From Lingula anatina (Eukaryota > Brachiopoda > Lingulata > Lingulida > Lingulidae), in NCBI RefSeq assembly GCF_001039355.2, contig NW_019774081.1, forward strand, positions 324,245-388,244: a DNA stretch of 64,000 nt. The letters run 5' to 3'. The translations under genes and the position numbers were made by a program. Of this stretch, positions 49,964 through 59,306 are shown piece after piece. How positions within the stretch are numbered: position 1 is the first letter of the stretch; every line of letters begins with the position of its first letter. The notes under the pieces are model-generated. The model made no database searches. It was given only the letters and a program-made list of their open reading frames with translations, and had not been told where the DNA came from.

Positions 49964-52900
49964 TAATCAAATTAAAAAACTTCAAAATCTGATAGCTTTT
50001 GGTGCAAAAAAAATTAAAACCAAACTTACTTGCTAAACAGCCTTGTTTCCATTACACCATTTTTACACCAAAAGTATGAATGACAAGTGTATTAAACATT
50101 GCAACATTCATTATAGAACTCCAGAAAATGCCTTAAAAAAAGCTTTCCAGCAATGTGGATGAAATGTGTACATACCATGACACCATAAGTCATCTGCTTC
50201 TTCCTCTACATATATGGGGTCTCCAATCTCCACTGCAATTTCATCACTATGCCTAGGTATAAACTTGTGAGCTCCCCTATGAGTTGATTCTATGCACAAG
50301 TCACTTAAACATGAGCTGCTTCTCGATATTGCACCTAAAATAAAAGTCTCATTAATTGTTGGTAAATATAGATATATATAATAATACTTGACAGCAAAGC
50401 TGGCAAATATACAGACACCATACAGACACCATACAGGAAAAAAGGCAGCAAAGCTGACAAATGTTCAGGCATTGCGCAGAAAAAAAGTGCACCAAATATC
50501 AATTTAGAGTGTACATGTTCTGACTGTTCACACTACCTTTTGACTCCACACCTGGAATCTTTCCCAATCTTTGAGTCGGAGATGCTGGTTTCTTTCTTGG
50601 TTTCTCTTCTGGTGATGAGTCTTCCATCAGGTAAACATTGTCAAAACTCAGAAATGCCTTGTTATTTGCAGATGTAGTATTGAATTTCAAATGCATATCA
50701 TCTGTAAGTGCTCTGTCTCTTTGAAAGAAGTGGGGATTTTCTTCATACTCTTCTTCTCCTTCATCAGAAAAGGGGAGGTTGGGGGAAAAAGTCTCCGGTG
50801 TCTGAAGAGGGGTACGGTCACTTGGTTGGGGGTGCTCAGCATCCCATATTTCTTCAGCAAGGGATTTCTCTGAGGAGGTTGATATGGACATAGGACTAGC
50901 TATAAATAAAAAATGACATTCATGAGGAACATTAAAGATGCTAATTAAACCCAGTTCAAACACCATGACTAACAAAGTAATAGGTACAGCAATATACAAA
51001 CTTTGAGCCTCTGATAATCCATTTCATGGTCAAAGTTAGATTGCCAGTATATGACTTCCTATTCAAGTTCAATAGTAACTATGGATGGTGTATTTCTGCT
51101 ACTTTAGGAGTATTTCACATTTTATTTTCACCATTGAATATTGCTAAGTTGTGCGTTTTGATATAGCGCAATTCCTAAACCATATCGCAAACAAAAAATG
51201 GACACCACTTCCAGAATTGTGCTTGACAAGCTCTACAAAATGCAATATACAAGAGGACTCTAGCATTTATGGTTCCAGAATTAGGGAGAGTTTTCAGTTT
51301 CAGCATGCTAATGGGTGCTTCTCCCATGAAAATGCACTGATTGACCCCAAACTCCCAAAGATGAAGGGAGTCCCTAATTGTATCCCCTCGCCATAATATG
51401 AGTGCTTAGGTCTGTGTTGTTCCTGAAAATTTTTGCAAAAAATTCCCATTTTTAGAAAAATTTGGCCCCTTTGACCTTGAAATAAGGGCCAAAGGTTAAA
51501 TCTAAGGGCACATTTGGAATCTCAACATATGACTTTGGGTCAGACTTCTATACTAATTTTTCCCACAATTCCTTCAGTTTGAGAGATATTTAGCATTGCA
51601 TTTTCAAAATTTTTGACAAGTGTGCGTTTCAACAAGCGTCACGCCCAGGCAAATGCACCGACTGAGACAAAAAACCGGGGGGTTTAAGTTGAGATTATAT
51701 GTGATCCAAATCCAAGAGATGGGCACACAGGCCCATGCGGTCTAGAAGGAGAAGCGGTAACGGTGACTTGTATCCCATGCCACCCTGCGGAGCTGGCGGA
51801 GCAGACAGAGCCGTACGATACAGGCTGGGACTAAAACCATAAGTACTGCCAGTGTACACGCTGGTGGTATTAATAAAATCATCATGAACATGCAGAAAAT
51901 GTGACTAGCAAAGGTCTTCAGGCCCATGGAAGTTCACTTAGGCAGCAGTGGCCAAAACAGGGATTCCTTCAATTTTGATACAATATTAGGCCCCATACAG
52001 AATAGGGGACCAACTAGTCTGAGGGCAGCGTTTGACACTCGCACTCGCCAGCAATCTGGCATGTGAAATTTATGATGCTAGTCGCCATTTTGGCGAGTAT
52101 ATTTATGTCAACTTTCTATATTAGTGTATCGGCAAAATTTAGACTCAATAGAAGTCCGATTGACATGCCAACATTTACGGGGAAGTTCAGGGAACTCCCC
52201 TAACTGCTAACCTCATTATCACTCTCATAAGTAATAATCGTGATTGGTTGATGTTGAGGAATTCTGTAATGAAGCATTCACAGTCTCACTGTCAATTTTG
52301 AAAGCCCCTAGCCTTCGTTTGCGTGAAGTGATGAGTAAACAAAATCAAAGCAGAAACGAACTGATGCTAACCCAAAGCATGTTTTTGACATTCTCTAAAA
52401 ATCTTTTTCCGAGCAGAGCAAAAAGGTTTTCAAATGCGCGAAGATTAGCAATGTGTTTAGGGTTAGAGAACTTGAATTACCTACATTGCGCTAATACAAT
52501 ACAATACCATTCAGTAATGCAATATAACGAATTATATTTCACCTCGGATACAATTGAAATTTTAACAATCTCATTAGCTTTACAGCTATTCACCAATTTC
52601 ATCTCCGTCAGAGCGACCTACAGAGTTCACCCTTAATATCACATGAGTTTAGTTGTAATATTAATAATATTTAATTAAAGCTCATTTTAATATTTATCTT
52701 GTAACAAGTGCTTTTAGAGCCTAAAATGAGTTAAACAATTGACCAAAACAGTTTTAAATTTTATCTTTATTTGCATATGACTTATAACCAACTATGCAGC
52801 ATTGGTACCTGATAACATCTCAATCATCAGTCATTACACATTGCCTGCACTTTGAATATTTGGCTGGTAACTTCTTAATAAAAAAGGCCAAAGTCTGGCT

Positions 52901-55239
52901 TGTACATTTTCAATTTGGCCTGCAACTTTCAAAACTCACTGGCCAAATTGGCCTGTGCTAATTCAAATGAAGGTCAAACACTGTGAGGGTCAAATATGGC
53001 CGACCCACTTGAATACTTCCCCATGAGGTAACTATGCAGTGTCTATTAGCGGATTAGATGGCAAGCTTTGTAGTAGGTCACCATATTTGACACTCAGACT
53101 AGTAAGTCCCCTATTCTGAATGGGGCCTTACATAATGCTTAACAGCATAATCACCATCAATCTTTAATTATGCATTAATTACAGGTAACATGGATATTTA
53201 TAAAATGTGACTAGCAAAGGTCTTTAGGCCAAAACGCCAAAACGTAAACAAGAGATAACTGTACTGAAATGAGTTTTTTCCATTTTCAACACTTTTTTTT
53301 TTACAAAAAACAAAATAATCAATTTGCTGTCATTGTTATAGGATCAACTAAGAAAATTGTTGAGATGGGAAAAATATCAATAGAATAGTTTTAAATGCCC
53401 AAATTATTATATTCTAAGATTCTGAACATAGTGAATGATTGAATCTGACAAACTGTACTGATTTGAGTAACAGCATATTTCCATCTTTGATACATGATAA
53501 CAGGTTTACCATCATTTTATATCATCAATTAACAATATTGTAAAGATGCAGAAAATATATCAAAAGAACACTTACATATCTAGTTAGTTCAATAATGAGA
53601 CTGCTAACATGCCTAAGAATTGAATCCGAGGAAAAACCACTAAATGCAAGGGCACAACTTCATCAAAATTGAAACCATCAAGTCGATTTTGAACTGGGCC
53701 TGCATTTTAGTAAGATTGCTGCATTTCAAGACAATAGGCTTATCGGTTTTCCTTGAAGTGTGTTATTAGTGTTGCATATATGCTAAAAAAAGGAAAAAAA
53801 ACAGCATAACTTTTGTAAAAACAGTCCGGTCAAGCTGATTTTTGAATTTGATCTGTATTTTAGTAAGATTCATCACTTCTGTGAGTTTTAAAACAAAACA
53901 TTTAACTTAAATGTTTTGTTTTAAAACACACAGAAGTGATGAATCTTACTAAATTTTAATGGTTTTCCACTTATCGTGTTATCACTGTAAGTGCACAGTT
54001 ATGAAGGTGGCAACACATCTGTGTCTGTACATAAAAAGAGAAAGAAAACCAACATAAGGTCTAAAATTATTAATTCAAGCCTTGACTATACATCCCCTTT
54101 TCTTTTTTAAAAAACACACAAATTGCTTTTTTTAGAGCATAATAATTCAATCCACTCCACATATATTAGTACCTTTATGCTGAGGCAAATGAAGATCATG
54201 CCTTTCACTTTGCGACTCTGGTACAGTCCCATTGGACACTGCCTGGAATTCATCTTCACCTGACAGAGATGGTGGAATTTGAGGGAGACGTCTTGGTTTT
54301 CTGTCTGCCCTAGCAGCATCTTGGCCATTTTTAGCTGTTCTAACATATTCCTGAAATAATGAACAGTTTGTTCAAAGGTTCCTTTATTTCAAAATTTTAT
54401 TGAATTTCATAATATTCTCGAAATGCGTAGACAATTGTAGTTCAGGACCAATACAAAGCTGAATCTATTATATCTAGATTTAGAAATATATGTGTACTGT
54501 TGTGGCATAGTATTAATGACAACACATGAAAAACTGTAGACAAGAATTGAATCTTAAACTAGACGCACATTAGGCAAGTATGTAGGTGTAATTCTATGAC
54601 CAAGAACATACACTTCTTTATTTATTTTCATCCAAATGTTCCATATTTCACAGTAAACAGAATCAAAAAAATAGTTGACATCAAAGTATATATATATATC
54701 TGTATAAGAATATGACTGCAATAATGCATTCAACCTGCTGACTAATTCATGTGGTTCATATTCCTGTAGCCACAGTGAGTTTCACTGAAACATACTGTGT
54801 GGGCCCATTTAATATGATGTTCCTGAAGAATCAATAACTACTTTGTAGTGTACAATGAGTGTCTGCTCTGTTTTTCACATGCCTACACTCTTTCCAAGTT
54901 TATGAAGCATTTCTATTGATTTCCTGTTTATCTGGCCTGTTGCCATATCTGTTCTTCATACTATTATAGCTCAGCTTGATATTGGAAGGCAGGGTGAAAG
55001 TGAATGTGATCAAAGGACAAACCTTACCAGACCAGATCAATGCTCATGAATGCATATGTTATTTCTGCCATACATAAATTGTAGTGAGTAATCTAATCAC
55101 TGTTGTATGCTCTGTTGCTCAAACCTTCCAGAACTTAAAGGTATAATTCTATTTCTACCAGAACTTAGACTGGAGTGTCAAGTTAATCATATATATATAT
55201 TGAATTCATGTTCTATCATAGAGTGGATTATTTTTTATT

Positions 55240-55292
<53 letters not shown>

Positions 55293-58200
55293 ATGATAGA
55301 ACATGAATTCATTTTACAATAATCAGAATAGGCATATGAATACATATATTAACAAAATTTCTTTGGTCATTATTTGACCATTGAATTCTTCAAAAATGGC
55401 TTGAAACATATAACTGACATTGGGTTAATTGCACTTACATTTTTTGGAAAGTTTTCATATCCAGTTCCATTTGAAATGACATCACTGGTATCTTGTCTTT
55501 GCCTAGAAGTGCTTGTCTTTTTCTTGCTGTATTCATCTTCATAGTTGTATATCCATTTGGTTTTTTCTTTTTCTAAGTTGTTATTAAATTCAGCTTTATG
55601 AGAGAGACCCATGATATTAAAGCTGTCCTGTACTGAATTGACTCCATCTCCATGTCTGTCCAGATTGAATGTTGAATTCACAGGCTTGGTGTTTAATGTT
55701 GGGGGTTTCCTTGATTTAATTTCGGTGGTAGAAGCCGATATACCATTTTCTTCATAATAATCATCCAAGTCAATAATATCTCTATCCAAACCCAAGTCAA
55801 TGCTTTCATCTGGGCTCACATCATGAGTTAATCTGAAAAAATCACAGACGTCGATTTCCTTCATGTTGAAAATGTACAAAGGCACAAAATTATCATAATT
55901 TATGTCATCATATCAGATGGGCTCTGCTGTCTGTGGACATATGAGCACCCATGGTAGAGGTTAGCATTTGCATTTTATAACTGTTTGCAAACACTGATTT
56001 TGTGCCAATTTATGCTTGAAATGGTATTAAATTACAGTTCAAACTTCTATAGAAACATAAAACCTTCAGGAGTTTTTCAGGTACCAAAAATGAAACATGA
56101 ATCTGGGAATAAACTGACTTTAGCACCCATTTTCCAGGCTGAATTTGGCCATTTTGGTTGAACATTCTTAGTAATACTTTTTTGATGCTATCAATGGATA
56201 GCTTTTGTTTTGAGGTACATTATCTGGGTCCTCACTAACATATTTCTTTCTCTTTTTGTTTTCTTTTTTACCATAGATATTATTCTTATGCTGGTCCTAA
56301 AGGGGAGGGCCCAAAGTTTAAGTCCAAAATGCCAATTTTTTTCTTGAAAACGGGTAGTGTGGTCCGATCTACCGGTGATTTCAGGATCATTCGGTGCAGA
56401 GTCTGGTAGTTGGGTAGGCCTGAGGTTTACTTCCTTAAGCACGATTTCATTTTTGACAGTTATATATATACAGTTATATATAGTGGGGTTAAAATATGGA
56501 GACCACAAGGAAGTAGAGCAGCGATTTCTTTACTTGAAAAATAGCTGAACTTCCAAAATTTTTGAGCTACAGGCTTGTTCTTTTTTCACTTTATAAAGAA
56601 AAAGTATTGATATAATATGTACGTACAACTGACGTGAGATTCATTTGCAACCTTTTTGTCACTTTATGGGAGTGGCATGACTGTTTTGCTTTCAATGAGA
56701 TCAATGTTGAAAGTAGGTCCATGTACATTCTACAAGCATTGGACATTTGTAAATAAAATAATCCAGTGCTGTCAAGGGCTTAATTGCTTCATTTTTAGGT
56801 TATCATAATTTTTAAATTTAAATTTTGAACAACAAAAGCTTCATAACTGCAACNCCCTGACTGCCTCTTCTGCAATACCCTATAGTTTACTTTTGTATTT
56901 GTGCAACAGTTGTACACTTGTACACTCTACTACATACGCAGTGTATCTCGATCATAGTTAAATTTTTCTTTGCTTTTAAGATGAATTTTTGGTTAATGTG
57001 GAGTTACTGTGGTGGTGATCTCCAAACATACCCTCTACCAGGGTGAGTGATAGATTTTTTACAGATATTCACAGATATGTCTCTAGCTAGATAGATGGTC
57101 ATTTTCAGCTAAACCCACCCTGTTTAGGAGTATCTGAATCATTCAAGTTAGCATTCTCACCACCTGGTCATTCACATTGTTGGCCAGTGCCTCATCTTTG
57201 AAATATGGTGGACATCCCAACCTAAACAAATGGTACAGATTGGGGTGTGTATGGATTGTTTAAGTTGTGTCAAAGATTAATTACCTAGTAATATATTTTG
57301 CCTTTATATCACCTATTGGCTTGGCATTGACCATTTCCTGTTTTAACTTGCTATTGTACTTCTTTTTTTTAGTGTTGTGTTGTGCTATATTGTGCATTTT
57401 AGGGAGACCCCCTGACCAGAGTTGGAAAATAGGAAAGCTAGGTAACTCTGGTGTCTTCTGTAGCAATGTCCACAGCCCAGTTGAAAAATTTAAATTATTA
57501 TATCTCTTGTATCCTACAGCCTCTGAATTATAATTTCTCCACCTGTTCAACTTTTTTTGCCACTGTAAAACACTAGAAGGCAACCTTACCAACCATCCAT
57601 ATATGAACATAAACTGTGCCATTGTTTTCAGAAAGATGTGTTTGGAAAAAGCCCCCTTTACACTGGACGGCGTCCCTTCTGCGTCCAGCAGTTCGGCCCC
57701 ATTTGAGAGTTAAAGAATTATAATACTTTACGTGCCGACAACTGGCCGATCATTGAGCATTCATTCTGATACCAAATCAATGCTCGTGCCTCCTTATAAA
57801 GACCACAGCGATGCCAAATTTCATGGTCGCAGAAAAGACGCAGAAAGGATGCCGTCCTGTGTAAAGGGGGTATAAGCAATTAGGGCTTGGACTTTGTGGC
57901 ATGCAGGATCAGTAGTCGATCCACCAAACCTAGGTTTTTTGTTTTTGACAACTGTTCATTTTTCATCAAAGTTCTTGTTCAAGACTACTGACTGACATCT
58001 ACTAGTACTCCCAGTAGCTTCATTAGTTATATCCCAACAATTCACAGTGTTCTGTCTGCGCGTACATACAGTAACCTAAAAATCGTTAACCAATCTGATG
58101 AGAACAATGGACATTGGAGTTAAAAGACTATAAACATTTAACTGTATCAGTACCATATTATGGCATGTACATAGACTCATAGTTGAGGTACTCCGAATCT

Positions 58201-58379
58201 ACCGTAATTATCTTGTTTCAACGTACGGCATACGAAAAAAATCTTAAAAGATTTCTAGAATCAGTTATAAATACTTTGAAATTAATCAAATTATATTGCT
58301 CCTACCTATATCTGTCCCTGGCATACGATTTTTGTTCAATTTTTTTAGAATGATTCCGTCGCTCCCGTGTGGATATCAT
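45412..58379 (-). CDS. MAPK8IP1: JNK-interacting protein 1 (JIP1 / MAPK8IP1) scaffold
   Basis: JIP1 is a cytosolic scaffold that organises the JNK cascade and links cargo such as APP to kinesin-1. The exons in transcript order are 58306-58379, 55439-55832, 54173-54350, 50537-50899, 50176-50334, 49741-49824, 49384-49487, 48941-49051, an optional 46382-46468, 45950-46023, 45712-45810 and 45412-45484. The frame is continuous, giving 570 aa without the cassette (human has 711). Landmarks are [13 protein letters not shown] (residues 25-37, as in human FRLTHDIS), an acidic region, and an SH3 domain at about 355-417 ([31 protein letters not shown]). A PTB domain follows at about 422-560 ([45 protein letters not shown]), and the tail HPTEDIYLE is the kinesin light chain binding end. 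A JNK-docking motif is diverged. The first exon is also present as a duplicate at 58900-58973. Confidence 0.94.
46382..46468 (-). CDS. MAPK8IP1: JIP1 cassette exon inserted in the PTB domain
   Basis: 'tgatttcag' precedes 29 open codons and AAG|GTGCAT follows. Both junctions are in phase 0 and match the neighbouring exons, which meet in phase 0 at residues 489/490. The insert reads [18 protein letters not shown] and then [11 protein letters not shown], rich in serine and basic residues. The donor is weak (GTGCAT), in line with optional use. Mammalian JIP1 is known to have isoforms differing by an insert in the PTB domain. Confidence 0.75.
46650..46835 (+). mobile_element. Family B 5' fragment in a JIP1 intron
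   Basis: 'aagaggcgataccacctcca' and 'cttggagtaagcacatcgta' match the start of family B, followed by 'ccagtgttgtgcttgacaa'. The tandem units and distal part are absent. Confidence 0.7.
46836..47910 (+). mobile_element. Family A copy split by a MITE
   Basis: The left part has 'taaggcttcaggcccatgaa' and 'atctgaggagtaaccact'. The right part, from about 47560, has 'tccaatcaagctgattcttg' and 'tgcatatatgctgaaaaa' and ends with 'tatatgtacagacacaactg'. The block is interrupted by the element at 47177-47556. Confidence 0.7.
47177..47556. mobile_element. MITE with GACCTCC..CCAAGG / CCTTGGCGGAGGT ends
   Basis: 'gacctccaccaaggcagc' at the left corresponds to 'cctccttggcggaggt' at the right in inverted orientation. 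The interior repeats 'attgatccatatcaccacca' and 'aaaactaatcat' twice and carries (CAGA)n at about 47502-47520. It is nested in family A. Confidence 0.65.
47911..48940 (-). other. JIP1 intron, nothing recognised
   Basis: Intronic, between the exon at 48941-49051 and the optional exon. I see no exon, RNA gene or repeat shared with other parts of the window. Confidence 0.45.
49139..49196. repeat. (TAA)n microsatellite
   Basis: About 19 TAA/ATA units in a JIP1 intron. Confidence 0.95.
49589..49674. repeat. Imperfect inverted repeat in a JIP1 intron
   Basis: 'gagataacttgaaacactat' and 'agcataccctt' on the left face 'aagggcatgctata' and 'gtttcaagttatctct' on the right. The arms are about 32 bp with a loop and mismatches, enough to fold into an intronic hairpin between the exons at 49384-49487 and 49741-49824. 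Confidence 0.65.
49872..49959. repeat. (CA)n microsatellite
   Basis: About 44 uninterrupted CA units in the intron just upstream of the JIP1 exon at 49741-49824. Confidence 0.95.
50394..50485 (+). mobile_element. Family A 5' fragment next to a JIP1 exon
   Basis: 'gacagcaaagctggcaaata', a doubled 'cagacaccata' and 'aggcagcaaagctgacaaat' match the copy at about 22041-22130. It ends about 50 bp from the exon at 50537-50899. Confidence 0.7.
51020..51880 (+). mobile_element. Family B 3' part in a JIP1 intron
   Basis: It starts inside a tandem unit (gattgccagtatatgacttc), continues through the unique distal region (ccaagagatgggcacacagg) and ends with 'tgccagtgtacacgctggtg', a diverged terminal hairpin. 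It is clearly more diverged than the copies at 15.5 kb and 63 kb. Confidence 0.7.
51989..53127. mobile_element. Harbinger-like non-autonomous transposon, TTA target duplication
   Basis: The left end GGCCCCATACAGAATAGGGG is mirrored at the right end (cccctattctgaatggggcc), and similarity continues about 45 bp inward (ctagtctgag). TTA lies directly outside both ends (51986-51988 and 53128-53130). Removing the element and one TTA restores 'caatattacataatg', the normal family A sequence. A 3-bp TTA target site and GG-starting ends fit PIF/Harbinger. The ORF at 52244-52636 (130 codons) shows no DDE-type or Myb-like motif that I recognise. Confidence 0.8.
53859..53953. repeat. 95-bp near-perfect palindrome
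   Basis: Arms of about 47 bp meet with a single central base at 53906 (acatttaa c ttaaatgt). I see one mismatch between arms (gtgagtttt versus gtgtgtttt). The left arm is normal family A sequence (agtaagattcatcacttctg) and the right arm is its inverted copy. Confidence 0.9.
54360..55438 (-). other. JIP1 intron 2 with a TA-centred hairpin
   Basis: Between the second and third coding exons. At 55201-55220 and 55292-55311 lies a perfect 20-bp inverted pair (gaattcatgttctatcat and its complement) enclosing a (TA)n tract. Nothing else is recognised. Confidence 0.6.
55833..57651 (-). other. JIP1 intron 1, proximal part
   Basis: No exon with splice context is recognised. One N occurs at 56853. On the - strand an in-frame ATG upstream of the exon at 55439-55832 would start [15 protein letters not shown] by reading through the acceptor. 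It could mark an alternative promoter, but the spliced first exon is better supported. Confidence 0.4.
57652..57870. mobile_element. MITE with CCCCCTTTACAC inverted ends
   Basis: CCCCCTTTACACTGGACGGC at the left matches the reverse complement of the right end, CCCCCTTTACACAGGACGGC, and identity continues to about 34 bp (ttctgcgtc) with three mismatches. Length is 219 bp, with no coding capacity and no obvious target duplication. Confidence 0.8.
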
Positions 58380-59306
58380 GTTTACTAATGGCCGTTTTTT
58401 GGCAGTCGTAATATCAGTTACGACGAAAATTACGTACCCGTTTGTGGTTGCTACGGGTTGAACCGGACACTATTCAGGGAGGCGGCGGCAGGGTGCTGAA
58501 AGCCCAAGATGTCGCTCTCAAGAGTTGTGCGACTAGGTAAGGTGTCATGCACTGGTTTAAACACTAACAAGGTTTGTTTGCCGTTTGTGACATTTTACAA
58601 AACATGTAGAGATGTCAAACAGGTTCTGTTATTAGCACTACTCTTTGGCAACCCATTGCCATTGCCCATTGGAGAGACGAAAATTAGAGTTGGGGATCTA
58701 TCTTAATTCTTCGGTACTTTTGTAGTATACCCCCCCCACCCTGTAACTTCCTGAAACTTTCATTTTTCAAACATTTTTTTTTACTTTGNATCTACCGTAA
58801 TTATCTTGTTTATCCCGTACGGCATACGAAAAAAATCTTAAAAGATTTCTAGAATCAGTTATAAATACTTTGAAATTAATCAAATTATATTGCTCCTACC
58901 TATATCTGTCCCTGGCATACGATTTTTGTTCAATTTTTTTAGAATGATTCCGTCGCTCCCGTGTGGATATCATGTTTACTAATGGCCGTTTTTTGGCAGT
59001 CGTAATATCAGTTACGACGAAAATTACGTACCCGTTTGTGGTTGCTACGGGTTGAACCGGACACTATTCAGGGAGGCGGCGGCAGGGTGCTGAAAGCCCA
59101 AGATGTCGCTCTCAAGAGTTGTGCGACTAGGTAAGGTGTCATGCACTGGTTTAAACACTAACAAGGTTTGTTTGCCGTTTGTGACATTTTACAAAACATG
59201 TAGAGATGTCAAACAGGTTCTGTTATTAGCACTACTCTTTGGCAACCCATTGCCATTGCCCATTGGAGAGACGAAAATTAGAGTTGGGGATCTATCTTAA
59301 TTCTTC
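58197..59306. repeat. 594-bp-spaced direct duplication of the JIP1/ATP5PB promoter
   Basis: 58197-58712 and 58790-59306 are nearly identical, differing only at a short variant ('gtttcaacgtacgg' versus 'gtttatcccgtacgg'). Each copy contains the JIP1 first exon (- strand) and the ATP5PB first exon (+ strand). An N sits at 58789, exactly at the start of the second copy. The 77 bp between copies (including a C-run near 58730) are unique. Confidence 0.95.
58380..58508. promoter_or_regulatory. Bidirectional JIP1 / ATP5PB promoter interval
   Basis: Only 129 bp separate the two start codons, so transcription starts of both genes must lie inside or just around this interval. It is richer in CpG than the surroundings (gccg, gtcgtaat, acgacg, tacgta, ggcggcggcagg). 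An inverted pair, 'gtcgtaat' and 'gttacgac', is visible, as is 'aatggccg', which resembles a YY1-type core. No TATA box is evident. The same interval recurs at 58974-59102. Confidence 0.65.

Larger units (their letters stand above)
51885..54040 (+). mobile_element. Family A copy with a nested transposon
   Basis: Family A blocks ('gactagcaaaggtcttcagg', then 'cataatgcttaacagcataa', 'gaacatagtgaatgattgaa') run on either side of the element at 51989-53127. The copy ends in 'catctgtgtctgtacataaa'. A large palindrome lies at 53859-53953. Confidence 0.7.

Noticed and set aside
52244-52636. 130-codon ORF as a transposase
   Set aside because: No DDE or DNA-binding motif is visible and the length is far below a Harbinger transposase. 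It may be a relic or chance.
58509-58706. 65-codon ORF (and its twin at 59103-59300) as a small independent gene
   Set aside because: Only the first 28 nt are coding. The rest reads through a GTAAGG donor into the first ATP5PB intron.
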